Source: Rhodobacteraceae bacterium Water-Bin34
GTDB lineage: Bacteria > Pseudomonadota > Alphaproteobacteria > Rhodobacterales > Rhodobacteraceae
Direction: 5' to 3'
NCBI GenBank assembly: GCA_900197625.1
Contig: FZLS01000017.1
Span: forward strand, 1-44,602
DNA length: 44,602 bases
Both the position numbers and the translations under genes were made by a program. Below the pieces are notes generated by a model. It worked only from the letters and a program-made list of their open reading frames with translations, had not been told where the DNA came from and did no database searches. Below are positions 41,587 through 44,602 of the stretch, piece after piece (the first letter of the stretch is position 1; every line of letters begins with the position of its first letter).

Positions 41587-43419
41587 TTATGCCATCATAT
41601 AATCTTTACGAAGTTGACTATCCCTGCCAAACATCATTTCAAATGTCTTAGCGTCGTCAACAGTAACTGTGTCATACACTGGTTCATTAATGATGGTACT
41701 ATATTCGTCTTCTTGAAGTGAACCAAGACCTTTGATGTATCTATGTTTCCATCCGGCTTGGTCTGATTTAAATTTACTCGCTTCTTCATATGCATAGAAC
41801 CACTTAACATCTTTTGCTTTAGATGAAATCATGATTGGAGTACGAGTAATCTTGACTTTCTTTTCAAGTAATAGACGAGGCCAGAACTTGTAGAAGAAAG
41901 CGATAAGCAATGGACTAATGTGTCCAATACCATCGTGGTCAGCATCAGTTAGAATTGCGATATGCTTATATGTCATATAGTCAACGCTATTTGGATTTGT
42001 AATATCTAATCCAAGAACTGATATTAATTCTGATAATTCTTTATTCTTAAGAACATCAGCTGGTTTCATGTCCCATGTGTTCATGATTACACCACGTAGT
42101 GGGTAAGCACCAACCTTATTAGGATCACGTACCTTCAGCAAGAAACCCATAGCTGAATCACCCTCTACAATTTTAAGAGTGGCATCATCACGGTTAGCTG
42201 AAATGTGTTTTGCTACCTTTACTTTACGAAGTTTCTTTTGAGCAAGTGTAGCGGCTCGACGATCGGCTGCAATTTTCTTTGCAAGCTGAGCTTCAATAAT
42301 AGGATCAATGATTGTAGGACTATTAAGGATCTTACGAGCGATTGCATCAGACTCCTTAATACCAGCAGCAAGTGCGTGTTCACGAACATTACTCATTGGA
42401 TTCGTTAAACGTTCTTTTGTTTGTGAATCAAACTTTGGATTCGTAAAGTTCCTTGCAAACATTACAAACGTAAGACCATTCTTAATAGTTGACTTAGCAA
42501 CTTCAATTTTGTGCTTACGCTTAATCATTGCACCAAGATCTTCTAATACGGCATTCGTAAGGAAGTCGACATATGTACCACCTTGACGAGTGTTCACACC
42601 ATTCACGAATGAATTAGAACGAAAGCCATCTTCAGAGGGAGCATAAAAGAAAGCAAGATCTTCAGATTTCTCAACAATAAATTCGCCTTCATCACCAACA
42701 AATAACTTAGCATATTTCTTAAGATCATTGACCTTAATTCTACGCTTATTAAATGAGAATGCAATTTCAGGGAAAGCCATTTGAAGACTAATCATACGAT
42801 CTTCAATAAGAGATACTGTATCTAAAGAATCAAGATCATCTATTTCAAATAATGTATAATCAGGTACGAATGAAACTTCAGTACCAGAACCTTCAATGCC
42901 TTGCTTAATTTGAACGTCAACTGAGTCACCGCCGTTTTTGCATCGAACTTCAACGCGTTTACCGGCTGACCAAGTCTTACCAACAAATTTAGAGGAAAGG
43001 AAGTTAGTCGCTGCTGAACCAACACCGTTAGTACCAATAGTAACACGTTCATCATCGAACGATGTACCAGCATTAACTCGTGTCCAAGCAGCTACTGGGC
43101 GAAGTATCTTGTCACCCGATGCTTCATCAAAGATTTCATCTTGTGGAATACCACGACCATTATCTGTAACAACCACGACGCCATTCTTTACTGATACATC
43201 AATCTTATTAGCATATTTGAATTTAGTTCGAATAGCTTCATCAATTGAGTTATCAAGAATTTCGTCAACCATTTTAGATAGTGCTGGAACGTAGTCTGCT
43301 TTTTTCCATTCACCCATAACAAAGCGTTCAATTTCCTCTTTGGAGGACGAACCCATGTACATACCAATACGTTCACGAACGTGCTGTCGTGCCGTTAATA
43401 TTCTAAAGTCTTCAGCCAA
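41587..43419 (-). CDS. 39: DNA topoisomerase II large subunit (gp39/gp60 fused)
   Basis: The 610-aa protein is the ATPase plus TOPRIM subunit. N-terminal GHKL motifs: VDEILDNSIDEAI (Asn57) and VTDNGRGIP (86-92), then GTNGVGSAATNFLS. TOPRIM motifs: KIVEGDSAMGFL and LTDADHDGIGHI. In T4 the function is split into genes 39 and 60; here it is one frame, as in most T4-like phages. It strand-passes DNA with gp52 using ATP. Two early promoters lie upstream. Confidence 0.97.
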   Translation of the reverse strand: MAEDFRILTARQHVRERIGMYMGSSSKEEIERFVMGEWKKADYVPALSKMVDEILDNSIDEAIRTKFKYANKIDVSVKNGVVVVTDNGRGIPQDEIFDEASGDKILRPVAAWTRVNAGTSFDDERVTIGTNGVGSAATNFLSSKFVGKTWSAGKRVEVRCKNGGDSVDVQIKQGIEGSGTEVSFVPDYTLFEIDDLDSLDTVSLIEDRMISLQMAFPEIAFSFNKRRIKVNDLKKYAKLFVGDEGEFIVEKSEDLAFFYAPSEDGFRSNSFVNGVNTRQGGTYVDFLTNAVLEDLGAMIKRKHKIEVAKSTIKNGLTFVMFARNFTNPKFDSQTKERLTNPMSNVREHALAAGIKESDAIARKILNSPTIIDPIIEAQLAKKIAADRRAATLAQKKLRKVKVAKHISANRDDATLKIVEGDSAMGFLLKVRDPNKVGAYPLRGVIMNTWDMKPADVLKNKELSELISVLGLDITNPNSVDYMTYKHIAILTDADHDGIGHISPLLIAFFYKFWPRLLLEKKVKITRTPIMISSKAKDVKWFYAYEEASKFKSDQAGWKHRYIKGLGSLQEDEYSTIINEPVYDTVTVDDAKTFEMMFGRDSQLRKDYMMA

Positions 43420-43449
43420 AGCTTAATCTCCATAACAATTTATAATACC

Positions 43450-43478
43450 ATTCTACACTGCTTTTAAGCAAATGTCAA
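43450..43478 (-). promoter_or_regulatory. Early promoter 1 of gene 39 with TATAAATT box
   Basis: The minus strand has TTGACA (43473-43478), 17 bp, TAGAAT (43450-43455), 5 bp, TATAAATT (43437-43444). Confidence 0.8.
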
Positions 43479-43567
43479 CAGTTAATTTGATTTAATTTCA
43501 TTTTATTTTTGATTGTCCGTATAAAAGGACGGTAGAAAGCACTTCTGCAGTGATTCTGCGAAGTATT

Positions 43568-43575
43568 TATAAATA
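43568..43575 (+). promoter_or_regulatory. T4-type late promoter (TATAAATA) for the tail tube gene
   Basis: Exact TATAAATA on the plus strand, 40 nt upstream of the ATG at 43615. It overlaps the -10 of a minus-strand early promoter. Confidence 0.78.
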
Positions 43576-43601
43576 GTACCATAAGCTGAAATAAATGTCA
43601 A
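43573..43601 (-). promoter_or_regulatory. Early promoter 2 toward gene 39, overlapping a late promoter
   Basis: The minus strand has TTGACA (43596-43601), 17 bp, TACTAT (43573-43578). The -10 shares bases 43573-43575 with the plus-strand late box. Confidence 0.65.
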
Positions 43602-43614
43602 TAGGAATTTTCGT

Positions 43615-44103
43615 ATGATTACAAATTATTTATCTCCGATCTCGTTTAAGGTCATTATAGATAGACTTCCCAATGTTGAGTTCTTTACACAAAGAGTCAA
43701 TATTCCTGGTCTTAGTATGAGCGCGCCGGAGCAATTGTCTCCTATTCATAAGATCTATCAGACTGGTGATAGAATTGAATATGCAGATCTTGACCTATCT
43801 TTTATAGTAGATGAGAACATGGAAAACTATAATGAGATTCTCAAATGGATGGAAGGGCTGGGTAATCCTGAAACTTCAAAACAAAGAACAGATTTGATAG
43901 CATCCAAAGAAGGCTCACGATCAGATATATCTATAGTAGTAGAAAATAGTTCTCGTAATGGAAATATTGAGTTTACTTTCACTGAGGCTTTTCCAACATC
44001 TTTAACTGGCATTCCCCTCGATGTTACAAATACTGATGTTATTCCACCCGAAGTTAGTGTTACATTCCGTTATACTAATATGACGTTCAAAAAAATTAGT
44101 TGA
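43615..44103 (+). CDS. gp19-like tail tube family protein
   Basis: The 162-aa protein matches the gp19/tail-tube family in length (T4 gp19 is 163 aa) and pattern: SPISFKVIIDRLPNVEFFTQRVNIPGLSM, GDRIEYADLDLSFIVDENMENYNEILKWMEGLG, NIEFTFTEAFPTSLTGIPLD and the final VSVTFRYTNMTFKKI. Such proteins stack as hexamers to form the tail tube, or plug its ends. I cannot tell gp19 itself from paralogues of the tube-baseplate junction. It has a late promoter and lies opposite to the topoisomerase genes. Confidence 0.85.
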   Translation: MITNYLSPISFKVIIDRLPNVEFFTQRVNIPGLSMSAPEQLSPIHKIYQTGDRIEYADLDLSFIVDENMENYNEILKWMEGLGNPETSKQRTDLIASKEGSRSDISIVVENSSRNGNIEFTFTEAFPTSLTGIPLDVTNTDVIPPEVSVTFRYTNMTFKKIS

Positions 44104-44128
44104 CATTCTCTCAAAACTGTATTATAAT
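44100..44128 (+). promoter_or_regulatory. Early sigma70-type promoter for uvsY
   Basis: The plus strand has TTGACA (44100-44105), 17 bp, TATAAT (44123-44128). The -35 overlaps the tail-tube stop codon. It is the only member of this promoter family found on the plus strand. Confidence 0.85.
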
Positions 44129-44166
44129 ATATTATAAAACGTACCACACTTGAGGATAACTGTATA

Positions 44167-44602
44167 ATGAGTACTGATGATATTAGCGCTATATGGGCTG
44201 AGGATGCAAAAATCGATGAATCTAATCTTGGCGGTGAAGCTAAGAAGATTCCACAATTGCACAACAAATACTATACCTTATATTATAAGGAAGCTTTGAA
44301 AGTAAAGAAGCTTCGTTATGATTACAAAGAACTTGAGCTTGCTAAACGCGAATGGCTTGATGGTTCTATGGCTGAAGAAGATCTACGGGAACGTGGATGG
44401 AAACCTCAACAAAAGAAAATCATTAGACAAGATCTCGATAAGCATTTGCAAGCTGATCCTGATATTATACGTTTAAGTCTAAAGATTGACTATCACACAG
44501 CAAACGCTGATTATCTCGAAGATGTTGTGAAGACTATTCATAGCAGAAACTTCATTATTAATAACATGATCGCAGTGCTCAAATTCCAACATGGCGAATA
44601 TT
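44167..44602 (+). CDS. uvsY: UvsY-type recombination mediator (3' end outside window)
   Basis: About 145 residues are visible. The start MSTDDISAIWAEDAKIDESNLGGEAKKIPQLHNKYY matches UvsY of marine T4-like phages (W-x-x-D-x-x-ID-x-x-N-L-x-x-E...IPQLH-x-KY), with a basic middle (LKVKKLRYDYKELELAKREW) and a helical C-terminal region (ADYLEDVVKTIHSRNFIINNMI). UvsY loads UvsX recombinase onto gp32-coated single strands. The gene has GAGGATAA upstream and an early promoter; the stop is beyond the window. Confidence 0.9.
   Translation, partial: MSTDDISAIWAEDAKIDESNLGGEAKKIPQLHNKYYTLYYKEALKVKKLRYDYKELELAKREWLDGSMAEEDLRERGWKPQQKKIIRQDLDKHLQADPDIIRLSLKIDYHTANADYLEDVVKTIHSRNFIINNMIAVLKFQHGEY

Noticed and set aside
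42938-43294. 118-codon plus-strand frame inside gene 39
   Set aside because: Antisense to conserved ATPase motifs of the topoisomerase; no start signal. Shadow.
1-44602. CRISPR arrays, insertion sequences, transposases or integrase genes
   Set aside because: No regularly spaced repeats, terminal inverted repeats around a transposase, or recombinase motifs were found; the window looks strictly lytic-phage.

Overview
The window is a stretch of a T4-like (myovirus) phage genome, AT-rich, tightly packed and coding on both strands. Core T4 genes are recognisable from their motifs: the sliding clamp and clamp loader (45, 44, 62), regA, dexA, dCMP hydroxymethylase (42), dCMP deaminase, type II topoisomerase (39/60 fused, and 52), head-completion gene 4, uvsY and a gp19-like tail tube protein. 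The marine-type extras (Hsp20, MazG-like protein, GT-A glycosyltransferase, fibre adaptor modules), the lipoproteins, and an IscU and a seven-iron ferredoxin of proteobacterial type point to a Gram-negative, probably marine proteobacterial host. The host cannot be named from the sequence.

Layout. 1-1226: end of a glycine-zipper virion-type protein. 1284-6665 (minus): Hsp20, membrane-anchored cytochrome c, dUTPase, RegA, clamp loader and clamp. 6735-15873 (minus): an overlapping gene train with nucleotide-pool and DNA-modification functions. It holds a hydroxymethylase, MazG-like protein, deaminase, ferredoxin, UDG-like protein, GT-B glycosyltransferase, HAD-kinase fusion, cytidylyltransferase, C5 cytosine methyltransferase, DexA and a GT-A glycosyltransferase. 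15886-18587 (minus): small unknown early genes, several with their own near-identical promoter. 18656-22938 (minus): virion or fibre proteins. 23051-25945: EF-hand membrane protein, GroES-like co-chaperonin, a metallopeptidase, a GNAT-like protein and a thermonuclease. 26097-30981 (plus): a late operon of exported proteins (one pilin-like, one PapD-like), coiled-coil membrane proteins and a class 3 lipase. 31086-32435 (minus): gp4 and small proteins. 32560-36301 (plus): fibre adaptor, subtilisin-like virion protein and lipoprotein endolysin. 36304-39438 (minus): lipoprotein, tRNA-Leu, IscU, membrane proteins, tRNA-Arg and a second metallopeptidase. 39440-43419 (minus): topoisomerase. 43615-44602 (plus): tail tube and uvsY.

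Regulation is visible. Eighteen early promoters carry TTGACA (one TTTACA) and a near-consensus -10 at exactly 17 bp; four of them lie wholly inside coding sequence. Seven share a TATAAATT box exactly 5 bp downstream of the -10. Late genes have T4-type TATAAATA boxes, including one palindromic divergent box.

The best candidate for an undescribed system is the 6735-14577 operon. It combines dCMP hydroxymethylation with sugar or polyol activation, two glycosyltransferases and a methyltransferase. The GT-B glycosyltransferase and the methyltransferase end in nearly the same short acidic-aromatic tail, which resembles the clamp-binding tail of T4-type DNA polymerases. Second is the exported-protein cassette at 26097-29008. 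Third is a redox/Fe-S gene set (cytochrome c, FdxA, IscU).
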